Origin: Bacillus inaquosorum KCTC 13429
GTDB taxonomy: Bacteria; Bacillota; Bacilli; Bacillales; Bacillaceae
Reading direction: 5' to 3'
Assembly (NCBI RefSeq): GCF_000332645.1
Contig: NZ_AMXN01000008.1
Coordinates: 143,291 to 207,290 of the forward strand
DNA length: 64,000 nucleotides
Shown: positions 44,941 through 54,745 of the stretch, piece after piece
Position numbering within the stretch: position 1 is the stretch's first letter
Layout of the letters: each line of letters starts with the position of its first letter
Made by a program: the position numbers and the translations under genes
Notes under the pieces: generated by a model
Seen by the model: the letters and a program-made list of their open reading frames with translations, nothing else
Told to the model about the DNA's origin: nothing
Databases searched by the model: none

Positions 44941-46305
44941 ATGAGCAAAGAAAATTCCTACAATCATCTCGCAAAGAAAATCCTTGAGCTATGCGGAGGA
45001 AAATCCAATATTTCCTCATATACTCATTGCATGACACGCCTGCGTATTACGCCTTACGATGAAAACAAAACAGATATTCAGGCCTTAAGAGACCTGGACG
45101 GCGTATTAGGAGTCGTTGAAGCTGAAACCTTACAAATCATCCTCGGCACCGGAGTCGTCAATCATGTCACAGCCGCTTTCTCAAAGCTCGTGTCAGAAGA
45201 AGGTGTCGATGTCAAAGAAGCAGCTGCCCAAAAGAAAGCAGATATAAATCGGAAAAACGCCACTCCTTTTAAACTATTCTTACGTAAAATTGCCAGCATC
45301 TTTATCCCTCTTATTCCCGCACTCGTCGCTTCCGGTTTAATCACTGGGATTACCAAAGCAATTATACAAGCCGGATGGCTCTCTGCAGAATCACAAATCG
45401 CTGTTATCCTGACAGTCATCGGATCAGGACTGTTCACATATCTCGGCATCCTCGTCGGCATTAACGCATCGAAAGAATTTGGCGGTACACCCGCTCTTGG
45501 GGCTTTGGCAGGGATCTTGATTATTAATCCGGAGATCGCAAAGATCAGTTTATTCGGAGAACAGCTTCTTCCGGGCAGGGGAGGTCTGATCGGAGTTCTT
45601 TTCGCAGCCATATTCATTGCTTACACCGAACAATTTATCCGCCGTTTTATTCCTCAATCTCTCGATATCATTGTCACCCCAACCGTTTCACTATTAATCA
45701 CCGGAATCGTCACATATGTCGTATTTATGCCTTTAGGCGGCTTCTTTTCTGATGCCATTACATCTGGCCTTCTGTCCATCCTGGACTTCGGCGGCATCGC
45801 TGCAGGCTTTATTCTGGGCGCAACCTTCCTTCCTCTCGTCGTGACCGGACTGCATCAAGGCTTGACGCCTGTGCACATGGAACTGATCAATTCAATCGGC
45901 AATGATCCTTTGCTCCCTATTCTGGCTATGGGAGGTGCAGGACAGGTAGGCGCGGCCTTTGCCATCTTTGTGAAAACGAAAAAAACAACATTGAGAAAAG
46001 CGATCGCCGGAGGGCTTCCTTCGGGGCTGCTCGGCATTGGTGAACCGCTTATTTTCGGAGTCACGCTGCCGCTCGGCCGTCCGTTTTTAACAGCATGCCT
46101 AGGTGCCGGAATCGGCGGCGCTTTTCAAGCTTATTTTCAGGTAGCCACCTTTGCGATCGGTGTCTCCGGGCTGCCGCTTTCCTTTCTCGTCCTGCCATCA
46201 CAAATCATCCTATATATCGTCGGGCTCTTTATTTCATACGCGGCCGGCTTTTTATTGACCTACGCATTCGGGTATAAAGATGAAATGGCTTCTCAGTTCG
46301 ATTAA
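44941..46305 (+). CDS. murP: PTS EIIBC transporter for N-acetylmuramic acid MurP
   Basis: A 454-residue phosphotransferase permease. The EIIB domain (1-90) has the phosphocysteine in YTHCMTRLR (about 27), and the EIIC domain (about 110-445) has ten membrane segments with the family block GIGEPLIFGVTLPLGRPF. It imports and phosphorylates MurNAc; an EIIA must come from elsewhere. ATG 44941 is preferred over TTG 44938. The antisense open frames inside it are shadows. Confidence 0.96.
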   Translation: MSKENSYNHLAKKILELCGGKSNISSYTHCMTRLRITPYDENKTDIQALRDLDGVLGVVEAETLQIILGTGVVNHVTAAFSKLVSEEGVDVKEAAAQKKADINRKNATPFKLFLRKIASIFIPLIPALVASGLITGITKAIIQAGWLSAESQIAVILTVIGSGLFTYLGILVGINASKEFGGTPALGALAGILIINPEIAKISLFGEQLLPGRGGLIGVLFAAIFIAYTEQFIRRFIPQSLDIIVTPTVSLLITGIVTYVVFMPLGGFFSDAITSGLLSILDFGGIAAGFILGATFLPLVVTGLHQGLTPVHMELINSIGNDPLLPILAMGGAGQVGAAFAIFVKTKKTTLRKAIAGGLPSGLLGIGEPLIFGVTLPLGRPFLTACLGAGIGGAFQAYFQVATFAIGVSGLPLSFLVLPSQIILYIVGLFISYAAGFLLTYAFGYKDEMASQFD

Positions 46306-46360
46306 ATTGTTTCTGTTTTTGGGATAGTAACGGGATAGAAGCACGGAAAGGAGCAAGCCT

Positions 46361-47686
46361 GTGAAAACTAAAACATTGTCCTTACTCAGTGCCATTTTAA
46401 TCCTATCTATATTGACGCCAAATGAAACCTTCGCGCAAACAGCAGATTACCAAGTTGAGCCGAAAACCATAAATGCAGAAACTGCACAATTCTCGTCGAA
46501 GAAACTAAGGAAGGTTGATCAGATGATTGAACGGGATATTGCAGCAGGATTTCCAGGCGCCGTTCTTGTCGTCGTGAAGGATGGCCGCATCATAAAAAAA
46601 GAAGCATACGGCTACAGTAAAAAGTACGAAGGATCAGAACTGCTGCGCCGTCCGGTAAAAATGAAAACCCGCACGATGTTTGACTTAGCCTCTAATACGA
46701 AAATGTACGCAACTAATTTTGCATTGCAGCGCTTAGTCAGCCAAGGAAAACTCGACGTCTATGAAAAGGTTTCTGCATATTTGCCTGATTTCAAAGATCA
46801 GCCGGGAGACCTTATTAAAGGAAAAAACAAGATTCGTGTCATCGATGTTCTCCAGCACCAGTCCGGGCTCCCCTCAAGCTTTTACTTTTACACGCCGGAA
46901 AAAGGCGGCATGTACTATTCTCAGGATCGGGACAAAACGATTGAATATTTGACAAAAATCCCGCTCGATTATGAAACAGGGACAAAACACGTATACAGTG
47001 ACATCGGATATATGCTCCTCGGCTGTATTGTCGAAAAACTCACCGGTAAACCGCTTGATATCTACACGGAGCAAGAACTTTACAAGCCGCTGGGACTGAG
47101 ACATACCTTGTACAATCCGCTGCAAAAAGGCTTTAAACCAAAGCAGTTCGCAGCTACTGAACGTATGGGCAATACGCGCGACGGCGTTATTCATTTCCCT
47201 AACATCCGCACAAACACGCTGCAAGGAGAAGTTCATGACGAAAAAGCGTTTTACTCAATGGGCGGCGTGTCCGGCCATGCCGGATTGTTCTCAAATGCTG
47301 ATGATATGGCCATTCTGCTGCAAGTCATGTTAAACAAAGGATCACACCGCAGCGTTTCTTTATTTGATCAAAAAACAGCCGACCTATTTACAGCACCTTC
47401 AGCAACAGATCCGACATTCGCATTTGGCTGGCGGCGAAACGGAAGTAAAAGCATGGAATGGATGTTTGGCCCTTATGCCAGTGAAAAGGCTTACGGGCAT
47501 ACTGGCTGGACAGGGACAGTTACCGTCATTGATCCAACCTACAATTTAGGCATCGCATTGTTAACAAATAAAAAGCATTCACCAGTAGCTGATCCAGAGG
47601 AAAATCCAAATGTGTTTGAGGGTGACCAATTTCCAACAGGCAGTTATGGGAGCGTCATTACCGCGATTTATGAAGCGATGGAATGA
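46361..47686 (+). CDS. amiE: Secreted N-acetylmuramyl-L-alanine amidase AmiE
   Basis: A 441-residue exported serine hydrolase of the beta-lactamase fold. A signal peptide (about 1-26, ending TFAQ) is followed by S-x-x-K in ASNTKMYA (about 112), YSDIGY in the Y-x-N place and GHTGWTGT near residue 390. In B. subtilis AmiE removes stem peptides from MurNAc of muropeptides outside the cell, preparing them for NagZ. The start is GTG 46361 behind AAAGGAGC. Confidence 0.95.
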   Translation: MKTKTLSLLSAILILSILTPNETFAQTADYQVEPKTINAETAQFSSKKLRKVDQMIERDIAAGFPGAVLVVVKDGRIIKKEAYGYSKKYEGSELLRRPVKMKTRTMFDLASNTKMYATNFALQRLVSQGKLDVYEKVSAYLPDFKDQPGDLIKGKNKIRVIDVLQHQSGLPSSFYFYTPEKGGMYYSQDRDKTIEYLTKIPLDYETGTKHVYSDIGYMLLGCIVEKLTGKPLDIYTEQELYKPLGLRHTLYNPLQKGFKPKQFAATERMGNTRDGVIHFPNIRTNTLQGEVHDEKAFYSMGGVSGHAGLFSNADDMAILLQVMLNKGSHRSVSLFDQKTADLFTAPSATDPTFAFGWRRNGSKSMEWMFGPYASEKAYGHTGWTGTVTVIDPTYNLGIALLTNKKHSPVADPEENPNVFEGDQFPTGSYGSVITAIYEAME

Positions 47687-47713
47687 ATGATTCAACGATA
47701 GGAGGAAGTTTCT

Positions 47714-49642
47714 ATGAAACCTGTCTTTCCGCTTATCCTTTCAGCCGTTCTCTTTCTTTCATGTTTTCTCGGCGCCAGTCAGACAAAAGCCACTTCATCC
47801 AGTGGCTCAGCCGACGCCAAGCAGATTGTCAATCGCATGACATTAGATGAAAAACTCGGCCAGATGCTGATGCCCGATTTCAGAAATTGGCAAAAGGAGG
47901 GCGAGTCCTCTCCGCAAGCCTTTACAGAAATGAATGAGGAAGTCGCCGGTCTCATCAAAAAATATCAATTCGGGGGCGTCATTCTTTTTGCAGAAAATGT
48001 AAAAATAACAAAGCAAACTGTACAGCTGACAGACGCTTACCAAAAGGCGAGCCCTAAAATCCCGCTGATCCTGAGTATTGACCAGGAAGGCGGCATCGTA
48101 ACGAGATTAGGGGAGGGCACTAATTTCCCAGGGAATATGGCGCTGGGCGCAGCCAGAAGCAGAATCAATGCCTATCAGACCGGCACCATTATTGGGAAGG
48201 AGCTTTCTGCCTTAGGCATTAATACAGATTTCAGCCCTGTTATGGACATTAATAATAATCCTGATAATCCAGTAATCGGCGTACGGTCATTCAGCTCCAA
48301 TCGAGAACTGACAGCACGACTCGGTTTATATACGATGAAGGGTTTGCAGCGGCAAGATATCGCCTCTGCCCTCAAACATTTCCCGGGACATGGAGACACG
48401 GATGTTGACAGCCATTACGGACTGCCGCTCGTTTCCCATAATCAAGAAAGGCTTCGTGAGGTCGAACTCTATCCTTTTCAAAGAGCAATTGATGCCGGTG
48501 CTGATATGGTGATGACAGCTCACGTTCAATTTCCTGCCTTTGATGACACCACATACAAAAGCAAACTCGATGGATCGGACGTTTTGGTTCCGGCTACACT
48601 CTCGAAAAAAGTGATGACAGGTCTTCTTCGTCAGGAAATGGGCTTTGATGGCATCATCGTTACCGATGCTCTCAATATGAAAGCAATTGCAGATCACTTT
48701 GGCCAGGAAGATGCGGTAGTCATGGCTATAAAAGCCGGCGTCGATATTGCATTAATGCCTGCCTCAGTTACTTCACTGAAAGAAGAACAGAAATTCGCAC
48801 GTGTTATTCAAGCCTTAAAAGAAGCCGTGAAAAACGGAGACATTCCTGTACATCAAATCAACAAATCGGTTGAACGAATCATTTCCCTGAAAATAAAACG
48901 CGGTATGTATCCAGCTCGAAATGACGACAGCCTAAAAGAAAAAATAGCGAAAGCCCAGAAAATCGTAGGAAGCAAGCGTCACCTGAAAGCCGAGAAAAAA
49001 ATAGCTGAAAAAGCAGTGACCGTATTAAAAAATGAACAGCACACCTTGCCGTTCAAACCTAAAAAAGACAGCCGAATCTTAATTGTCGCGCCTTACGAAG
49101 AACAAACTGCTTCGATTGAACAAACCATTCGCGATCTCATCAAGCGAAAGAAAATCAAACCCGTGTCCCTCAGCAAAGTCAATTTTGCCAACCAAGTATT
49201 TAATGCCGAGCATGAAAAACAAGTAAAAGAGGCTGATTATATCATTACTGGCTCCTACGTCGTGAAAAATGATCCTGTCGTCAACGACGGTGTCATCGAC
49301 GACAGCATATCAGATTCAAGCAAATGGGCCACCGTCTTTCCGAGAGCTATGATGAAAGCCGCACTGCAGCACAACAAACAATTTGTCTTAATGAGCCTGC
49401 GCAACCCATATGATGCCGCCAATTTTGAAGAAGCTAAGGCACTCATTGCTGTCTATGGCTTTAAAGGATACGCAAACGGGCGTTATCTTCAACCTAATAT
49501 TCCGGCCGGAGTTATGGCGATATTCGGCCAGGCAAAACCTAAAGGCACACTTCCAGTTGACATTCCATCAGTCACCAAACCGGGAGACATCCTTTACCCA
49601 TATGGCTACGGGTTAAATATCAAAACGGGAAAACGGCTTTAA
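47714..49642 (+). CDS. nagZ: Exported beta-N-acetylglucosaminidase NagZ (GH3)
   Basis: A 642-residue two-domain GH3 enzyme. A signal peptide with a possible lipobox LFLSC (Cys about 17) leads to the (beta/alpha)8 domain with [18 protein letters not shown] (His of the Asp-His dyad, about 234, shown in part) and [11 protein letters not shown] (nucleophile Asp about 318). The second domain starts at about residue 420. It removes GlcNAc from the non-reducing end of muropeptides. GGAGGA precedes the start. Confidence 0.96.
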   Translation: MKPVFPLILSAVLFLSCFLGASQTKATSSSGSADAKQIVNRMTLDEKLGQMLMPDFRNWQKEGESSPQAFTEMNEEVAGLIKKYQFGGVILFAENVKITKQTVQLTDAYQKASPKIPLILSIDQEGGIVTRLGEGTNFPGNMALGAARSRINAYQTGTIIGKELSALGINTDFSPVMDINNNPDNPVIGVRSFSSNRELTARLGLYTMKGLQRQDIASALKHFPGHGDTDVDSHYGLPLVSHNQERLREVELYPFQRAIDAGADMVMTAHVQFPAFDDTTYKSKLDGSDVLVPATLSKKVMTGLLRQEMGFDGIIVTDALNMKAIADHFGQEDAVVMAIKAGVDIALMPASVTSLKEEQKFARVIQALKEAVKNGDIPVHQINKSVERIISLKIKRGMYPARNDDSLKEKIAKAQKIVGSKRHLKAEKKIAEKAVTVLKNEQHTLPFKPKKDSRILIVAPYEEQTASIEQTIRDLIKRKKIKPVSLSKVNFANQVFNAEHEKQVKEADYIITGSYVVKNDPVVNDGVIDDSISDSSKWATVFPRAMMKAALQHNKQFVLMSLRNPYDAANFEEAKALIAVYGFKGYANGRYLQPNIPAGVMAIFGQAKPKGTLPVDIPSVTKPGDILYPYGYGLNIKTGKRL

Positions 49643-49655
49643 CAAGGAGGGGCAC

Positions 49656-50900
49656 ATGCGAAAAACAATATTCGCTTTTCTTACAGGTCTCATGATGTTC
49701 GGAACGATAACAGCTGCCTCAGCATCACCCGATTCCAGGAATCAAACGGCTAAAAAACCTAAAGTCCAGACCGGCATAGACACGCTTTTCCCGGATTATA
49801 AAAAGCAGCTCAAAGGAAAACGAATTGGATTGATCACCAACCCAACCGGCGTAAACCCATCTCTGAAAAGCAGTGTCGATATTCTTTACGAGAACCCTGA
49901 TATCAAGCTGACAGCTTTATTCGGTCCTGAGCACGGCGTTCGCGGCGACGCTCAGGCGGGAGACGAAGTAGGCTCTTACATTGACGAAAAAACCGGAGTT
50001 CCTGTATACAGCCTCTACGGAAAAACGAAGAAACCGACTCTAGAGATGCTGAAAGATGTCGATGTTCTTATGTTTGACATTCAGGATGTCGGGACCCGTT
50101 ACTACACGTACATTTATACAATGGCATACGCAATGGAGGCCGCTAAAGAAAACGGCATTCCATTTATGGTGCTGGACCGCCCGAACCCTCAAGGCGGGAC
50201 ACATGTTGAAGGACCAGTCTTAGAGCCTGAGTATGCCTCATTTGTCGGACTGTATCCGATTCCGTTAAAGCATGGAATGACTATAGGCGAATTGGCTTTA
50301 CTGTTCAACAAGGAATTTGGCATCAATGCCGATTTGACAGTGGTGAAAATGAAACACTGGAAGCGAAAAATGGATTTTGACGACACCAGACTGCCTTTCG
50401 TCCTCCCGTCACCGAACATGCCGACGGTGGAGAGCACATTTGTTTATCCCGCAACCGGGCTGATTGAAGGAACGAATATATCCGAAGGGCGGGGAACGAC
50501 AAAGCCATTCGAATTGATTGGGGCTCCCTTTATCAAAAGCACAGAACTTGAAGAAGCATTAAACAGCCTTAATCTGCCGGGCGTGACATTCAGGGCGGCT
50601 TCCTTTACGCCGACATTTTCTAAACATCAAGGAACACTTTGCCACGGTGTGCAGCTCTATGTGACAGACAGAGAAAAGTTTGAAGCAGTAAAAACAGGTC
50701 TGTCACTCATTAAAACAATACACGACCTCTATCCTGAGGATTTTGAGTTCCTATCAACAGGTTCATTTGATAAACTGGCAGGCAACGGCTGGATCAGGAC
50801 AAAAATTAAAAACGGCGCTTCTATTGAAGACATCATTGACAGCTATGAAAAACCACTCCAACAATTCAGCAAAACTAGAAAAAAATATCTGATCTATTAA
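49656..50900 (+). CDS. namZ: Exo-beta-N-acetylmuramidase NamZ (YbbC, GH171)
   Basis: A 414-residue exported protein of the DUF1343 family. A signal peptide (about 1-23) leads to a Rossmann-like N-terminal domain with GLITNPTGVN, FGPEHGVRGDAQAG and FDIQDVGTRYYTYI, whose Glu is the likely catalytic residue (about 93). NamZ releases MurNAc from the non-reducing end and, with NagZ and AmiE, dismantles wall fragments so that MurP can import the product. AAGGAGGGG precedes the ATG. Confidence 0.95.
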   Translation: MRKTIFAFLTGLMMFGTITAASASPDSRNQTAKKPKVQTGIDTLFPDYKKQLKGKRIGLITNPTGVNPSLKSSVDILYENPDIKLTALFGPEHGVRGDAQAGDEVGSYIDEKTGVPVYSLYGKTKKPTLEMLKDVDVLMFDIQDVGTRYYTYIYTMAYAMEAAKENGIPFMVLDRPNPQGGTHVEGPVLEPEYASFVGLYPIPLKHGMTIGELALLFNKEFGINADLTVVKMKHWKRKMDFDDTRLPFVLPSPNMPTVESTFVYPATGLIEGTNISEGRGTTKPFELIGAPFIKSTELEEALNSLNLPGVTFRAASFTPTFSKHQGTLCHGVQLYVTDREKFEAVKTGLSLIKTIHDLYPEDFEFLSTGSFDKLAGNGWIRTKIKNGASIEDIIDSYEKPLQQFSKTRKKYLIY

Positions 50901-50914
50901 GACGTAAGCATCGT

Positions 50915-50932
50915 ATGTTACACGTGTAACAT
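50915..50932. repeat. Perfect 18-bp palindrome after namZ
   Basis: ATGTTACACGTGTAACAT is a perfect palindrome, 15 bases past the namZ stop and before the terminator. It has no T-run of its own, and looks like a protein-binding site rather than a terminator. Confidence 0.6.
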
Positions 50933-50950
50933 ATTCTTACCGAACAAAAG

Positions 50951-50983
50951 ACCCTTACTTTCACATCTGAGTAAGGGTTTTTT
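50951..50983 (+). terminator. Terminator of the mur-nag-nam operon
   Basis: ACCCTTACT and AGTAAGGGT form the stem, and TTTTTTC follows. Confidence 0.93.
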
Positions 50984-51032
50984 CATGACAAAAACCCACC
51001 CGCTTTATATAGGAAAACTTTCATTTATTTGG

Positions 51033-51058
51033 TACAATCTTATTGAAAATGATTATCA
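51033..51058 (+). promoter_or_regulatory. btr promoter region with Fur box
   Basis: TACAAT (51033-51038) is a good -10 element. TGAAAATGATTATCA (51044-51058) differs from the 7-1-7 Fur box TGATAATnATTATCA at one position and covers the expected start, so btr should be repressed by Fur when iron is sufficient. Confidence 0.85.
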
Positions 51059-51088
51059 ATTGAATGTTTCTGAAAAGGTGGTCTACTC

Positions 51089-52678
51089 TTGCAAAATACA
51101 GTGATTTATCATCCCATACAAATTGAATATCTAAAAAAAACAAGTGATCTCTTCTCAGAACAGCAATTAACCGATTCATACGTGCTGATCTTTCATTTAA
51201 AAGGAAACGGCCATATTTCGATCGGAACAAACATCAGTCCTCTGCAAAAAAAGACGCTTTATGTTTGTCCGCCTCACGAGACCTTCGGCTTTACGCCCGC
51301 AGGCGAAGGACATATAGATGCCTGTCTCATCAGGCTTCAAAGCTACATAAAGGAAACCGGGCAAGATATCTTAACACCATGTACAGAAACGGAATTAGCC
51401 AAACTGAAGCTTGTGAATGTTTCACATATCGAAAACCTTACAGCCCGGCTTCAAGAGCTTGCAGCGCTATGGAATGAATCGTCTCAGCTTTCACAGCTAA
51501 AATGTGTGATTGAAGTACAAAGCCTGATTTATGACCTCTTCACTGCCAGTTCAGCTGACCAGACGGATACACATTCAGCAATCGAAAAAACAAAACAATA
51601 CATCGAAACCCATGCCGATACAAAAATTACACTTGCCCAGCTGTCGCAAATGGCAGGAATCAGCGCCAAACACTACAGCGAAACCTTTAAAAAATGGACA
51701 GGTCAAAGCGTAACAGAATTTATCACAAAAACGCGAATCACCAGAGCAAAACGGCTCATGGCAAGATCAAATTGCAAATTGAAAGAAATCGCTCATCAAA
51801 CCGGCTATCAAGATGAATTTTATTTCAGCAGAATCTTTAAAAAACATACAGGCTGTTCACCTACAAGCTATATGAAAAAACGCCGAAAAAAAATTGCCGC
51901 ATATGGAAAGGGCACAATGGGCCACCTTATCCCTCTTCATCACATACCGTTTGCGGCCGCGCTGCACCCAAAATGGACATCTTACTACTATCGGCATTAT
52001 TCGACAGATATCCCCGTCCAGCTCAGCGCATACCGGTTTAATGAAAAATGGGAAGAAAACCTGAATATGTTATCGCAGGCTGAACCAGATGTCATTTTCA
52101 GCATGGATACGATTTCTCAGGAAGAACAAAGTCACCTGAATCGCATTGCAGAAGTGATTTATCTTCCTTCAGAAGAGAGCTGGAGAACTCACTTTCTGCA
52201 AACAGCTTCATTCTTAAAAGAAGAGACCGAAGCAGAAAAGTGGCTCGCGGCTTATGACCAGCAGACGGCGGCCGCCAAAAGAACACTTCAGCACGCCGAA
52301 GGGCTGCGTTTTCTCTTTTTAAGGCTGCATAAGCAAGACTTTTACCTGGCACATAATCGAAGCGTCCGCGAAGTCTTCTTTGGAGATTTAGGATTTCGCT
52401 CGGCAAAAACGGCAGACACGCCTTCAGAGCAAGCGATTTCGTTAGAAAATATCGCAAATTGCCAAGCTGACTGCATGATGCTTTTTCTATTTAAAGAGCC
52501 TGAAACCATTGCTTATTACCAGCAATTGCAGCAGACAGAAGCGTGGCAAAACCTAAGCGCGGTGCGGAATAACCGTGTTTATCTTCTATCCTTTGACCCG
52601 TGGAATGAATACTCAGCTTGCGGGCACGAACGGATCGTTCAGCAAACGATTTCTTTACTATCCGGTGATAGTCCATGA
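51089..52678 (+). CDS. btr: Bacillibactin-responsive AraC-type activator Btr
   Basis: A 529-residue activator. The N-terminal part (1-155) is a cupin-like AraC sensory region, the HTH pair spans about 165-265 (ITLAQLSQMAGISAKHYSETF and DEFYFSRIFKKHTGCSPTSY in part), and the C-terminal 260 residues form a siderophore-binding domain like a periplasmic-binding protein. It activates feuABC-ybbA when ferri-bacillibactin binds. The start is TTG 51089 behind AAAGGTGG; Fur controls it through the box upstream. Confidence 0.94.
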   Translation: MQNTVIYHPIQIEYLKKTSDLFSEQQLTDSYVLIFHLKGNGHISIGTNISPLQKKTLYVCPPHETFGFTPAGEGHIDACLIRLQSYIKETGQDILTPCTETELAKLKLVNVSHIENLTARLQELAALWNESSQLSQLKCVIEVQSLIYDLFTASSADQTDTHSAIEKTKQYIETHADTKITLAQLSQMAGISAKHYSETFKKWTGQSVTEFITKTRITRAKRLMARSNCKLKEIAHQTGYQDEFYFSRIFKKHTGCSPTSYMKKRRKKIAAYGKGTMGHLIPLHHIPFAAALHPKWTSYYYRHYSTDIPVQLSAYRFNEKWEENLNMLSQAEPDVIFSMDTISQEEQSHLNRIAEVIYLPSEESWRTHFLQTASFLKEETEAEKWLAAYDQQTAAAKRTLQHAEGLRFLFLRLHKQDFYLAHNRSVREVFFGDLGFRSAKTADTPSEQAISLENIANCQADCMMLFLFKEPETIAYYQQLQQTEAWQNLSAVRNNRVYLLSFDPWNEYSACGHERIVQQTISLLSGDSP

Positions 52679-52683
52679 TAAAT

Positions 52684-52747
52684 ATGGAATTTGTCCATGG
52701 TGTTATATCTGTTCATTCTCTATAATTCCAATTGATAATAGTTATCA
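52684..52747 (+). promoter_or_regulatory. feuA promoter: Btr-site candidate, -10 box and Fur box
   Basis: ATGGAATTTGTCCAT (52684-52698) is an inverted repeat that probably binds Btr. TATAAT lies at 52721-52726 with no good -35 box, as expected for an activated promoter. TGATAATAGTTATCA (52733-52747) is a Fur box with one mismatch. Confidence 0.82.
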
Positions 52748-52768
52748 ATTGAACAGGAGGCTCTATAG

Positions 52769-53722
52769 ATGAAAAAGATATCTCTTACCTTATTAATCTT
52801 GCTTCTCGTGCTTACGGCGGCAGCTTGCGGCAGCAAAAACGAATCGACTGCCAGCAAGGCAAGCGGCACAGCATCTGAGAAGAAGAAAATTGAATACCTT
52901 GATAAAACATATGAAGTAACTGTACCGACAGACAAAATTGCCATTACGGGAAGCGTTGAATCGATGGAAGACGCGAAACTGCTTGACGTTCATCCGCAAG
53001 GCGCGATTTCATTCTCCGGCAAATTCCCTGAAATGTTCAAAGACATCACTGATAAAGCCGAAGCAACCGGAGAAAAAATGGAGCCAAACATTGAAAAGAT
53101 TCTTGAAATGAAGCCAGACGTCATCCTTGCTTCAACAAAATTCCCGGAAAAAACACTGCAAAAAATAAGCACAGCCGGCACGACGATCCCAGTTTCTCAC
53201 ATCTCTTCAAACTGGAAAGAAAACATGATGCTGCTTGCCCAGCTGACTGGAAAAGAGAAAAAGGCGAAAAAAATCATCGCAGACTATGAACAAGATCTAA
53301 AAGAAACAAAAACAAAAATCAATGAAAAAGCAAAAGATTCAAAAGCGCTTGTCATCAGAATCAGACAAGGCAACATTTACATTTACCCTGAACAGGTGTA
53401 CTTCAACTCCACACTTTATGGTGATTTAGGCCTTAAAGCGCCGAATGAAGTAAAAGCTGCAAAAGCGCAAGAGCTGATTTCATTAGAAAAATTAAGTGAA
53501 ATGAATCCTGACCATATCTTCGTCCAATTTTCTGATGATGAAAATGCAGACAAACCTGAAGCATTAAAGGATTTAGAGAAAAATCCAATCTGGAAAAGCC
53601 TTAAAGCAGTCAAAGAAGATCATGTGTACGTCAACTCAGTAGATCCTCTCGCACAAGGCGGCACAGCTTGGAGCAAAGTCCGCTTCCTGAAAGCGGCTTC
53701 TGAAAAATTGACACAAAACTAA
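52769..53722 (+). CDS. feuA: Ferri-bacillibactin/enterobactin binding lipoprotein FeuA
   Basis: A 317-residue lipoprotein. The signal peptide ends in the lipobox TAAACGSK (Cys about 20), and the mature part is a class III binding protein with two lobes joined by a long helix (about 150-175). It binds triscatecholate iron complexes and passes them to FeuBC. Sequence is nearly the same as the 168 protein, as I remember it. AACAGGAGG precedes the ATG. Confidence 0.97.
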   Translation: MKKISLTLLILLLVLTAAACGSKNESTASKASGTASEKKKIEYLDKTYEVTVPTDKIAITGSVESMEDAKLLDVHPQGAISFSGKFPEMFKDITDKAEATGEKMEPNIEKILEMKPDVILASTKFPEKTLQKISTAGTTIPVSHISSNWKENMMLLAQLTGKEKKAKKIIADYEQDLKETKTKINEKAKDSKALVIRIRQGNIYIYPEQVYFNSTLYGDLGLKAPNEVKAAKAQELISLEKLSEMNPDHIFVQFSDDENADKPEALKDLEKNPIWKSLKAVKEDHVYVNSVDPLAQGGTAWSKVRFLKAASEKLTQN

Positions 53723-53740
53723 TTCAGAGTAGGTTTTTTT

Positions 53741-54745
53741 ATGTATTCAAAACAGTGGACACGTATCATATTGATTACTTCTCCATTTGCTATTGCACTG
53801 TCGCTGATGCTTTCAATCCTATATGGCGCAAAGCATCTTAGCACAGATATTGTTTTTACATCTCTTATTCATTTTGATCCGGGAAACACAGACCATCAAA
53901 TTATATGGCATTCCCGGATTCCAAGGGCTGCCGGCGCTCTGCTCATAGGGGCAGCCCTTGCTGTTTCTGGAGCGCTTATGCAAGGCATTACGCGCAATTA
54001 TTTAGCTTCGCCCTCCATTATGGGCGTTTCAGATGGTTCCGCGTTTATCATCACGCTTTGTATGGTTTTGCTCCCGCAATCGTCTTCGTTTGAAATGATC
54101 ATTTACTCTTTTATCGGCTCAGCGTTAGGAGCTGTGTTAGTATTTAGCCTTGCCGCCATGATGCCTAACGGGTTTACCCCCGTGCAGCTTGCCATCATCG
54201 GCACAGTCACAAGCATGCTGCTCAGCAGTTTATCAGCCGCCATGTCGATTTATTTTCAAATCTCACAAGATCTCAGTTTCTGGTACAGCGCCAGACTTCA
54301 TCAAATGAGTCCTGATTTCCTGAAGCTAGCCGCTCCGTTTTTCCTGATTGGCATCGTAATGGCCATTTCTCTCAGCAAAAAGGTGACCGCTGTATCATTA
54401 GGCGACGACATTTCTAAAAGTTTGGGGCAAAAGAAAAAAACCATTAAAATCATGGCGATGCTTTCAGTCATCATTTTAACCGGCAGTGCTGTAGCGCTGG
54501 CCGGAAAAATAGCGTTTGTCGGATTGGTTGTTCCGCATATCACGAGATTTCTCGTCGGCTCTGATTACAGCAGGCTGATTCCGTGTTCCTGCATTTTGGG
54601 CGGAATCTTTTTAACCCTGTGTGATGTAGCAAGCAGATTTATCAATTATCCGTTTGAAACACCGATTGAAGTCGTGACATCCATTATCGGCGTGCCTTTC
54701 TTCCTTTATTTGATTAAACGAAAAGGAGGGGAGCAAAATGGCTAA
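53741..54745 (+). CDS. feuB: Iron-siderophore ABC permease FeuB
   Basis: A 334-residue FecCD-family permease with about nine membrane segments. Landmarks are HSRIPRAAGALLIGAALAVSGALMQG (in part) and the coupling region GKIAFVGLVVPHITR. It pairs with FeuC; the ATPase is not in this locus and is supplied by YusV in B. subtilis. The ribosome-binding site is weak (GTAGG). The end overlaps feuC by eight bases. Confidence 0.96.
   Translation: MYSKQWTRIILITSPFAIALSLMLSILYGAKHLSTDIVFTSLIHFDPGNTDHQIIWHSRIPRAAGALLIGAALAVSGALMQGITRNYLASPSIMGVSDGSAFIITLCMVLLPQSSSFEMIIYSFIGSALGAVLVFSLAAMMPNGFTPVQLAIIGTVTSMLLSSLSAAMSIYFQISQDLSFWYSARLHQMSPDFLKLAAPFFLIGIVMAISLSKKVTAVSLGDDISKSLGQKKKTIKIMAMLSVIILTGSAVALAGKIAFVGLVVPHITRFLVGSDYSRLIPCSCILGGIFLTLCDVASRFINYPFETPIEVVTSIIGVPFFLYLIKRKGGEQNG

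Noticed and set aside
45162..45617. A 151-codon frame antisense to murP
   Set aside because: It shadows membrane-protein codons and shows no initiation signal.
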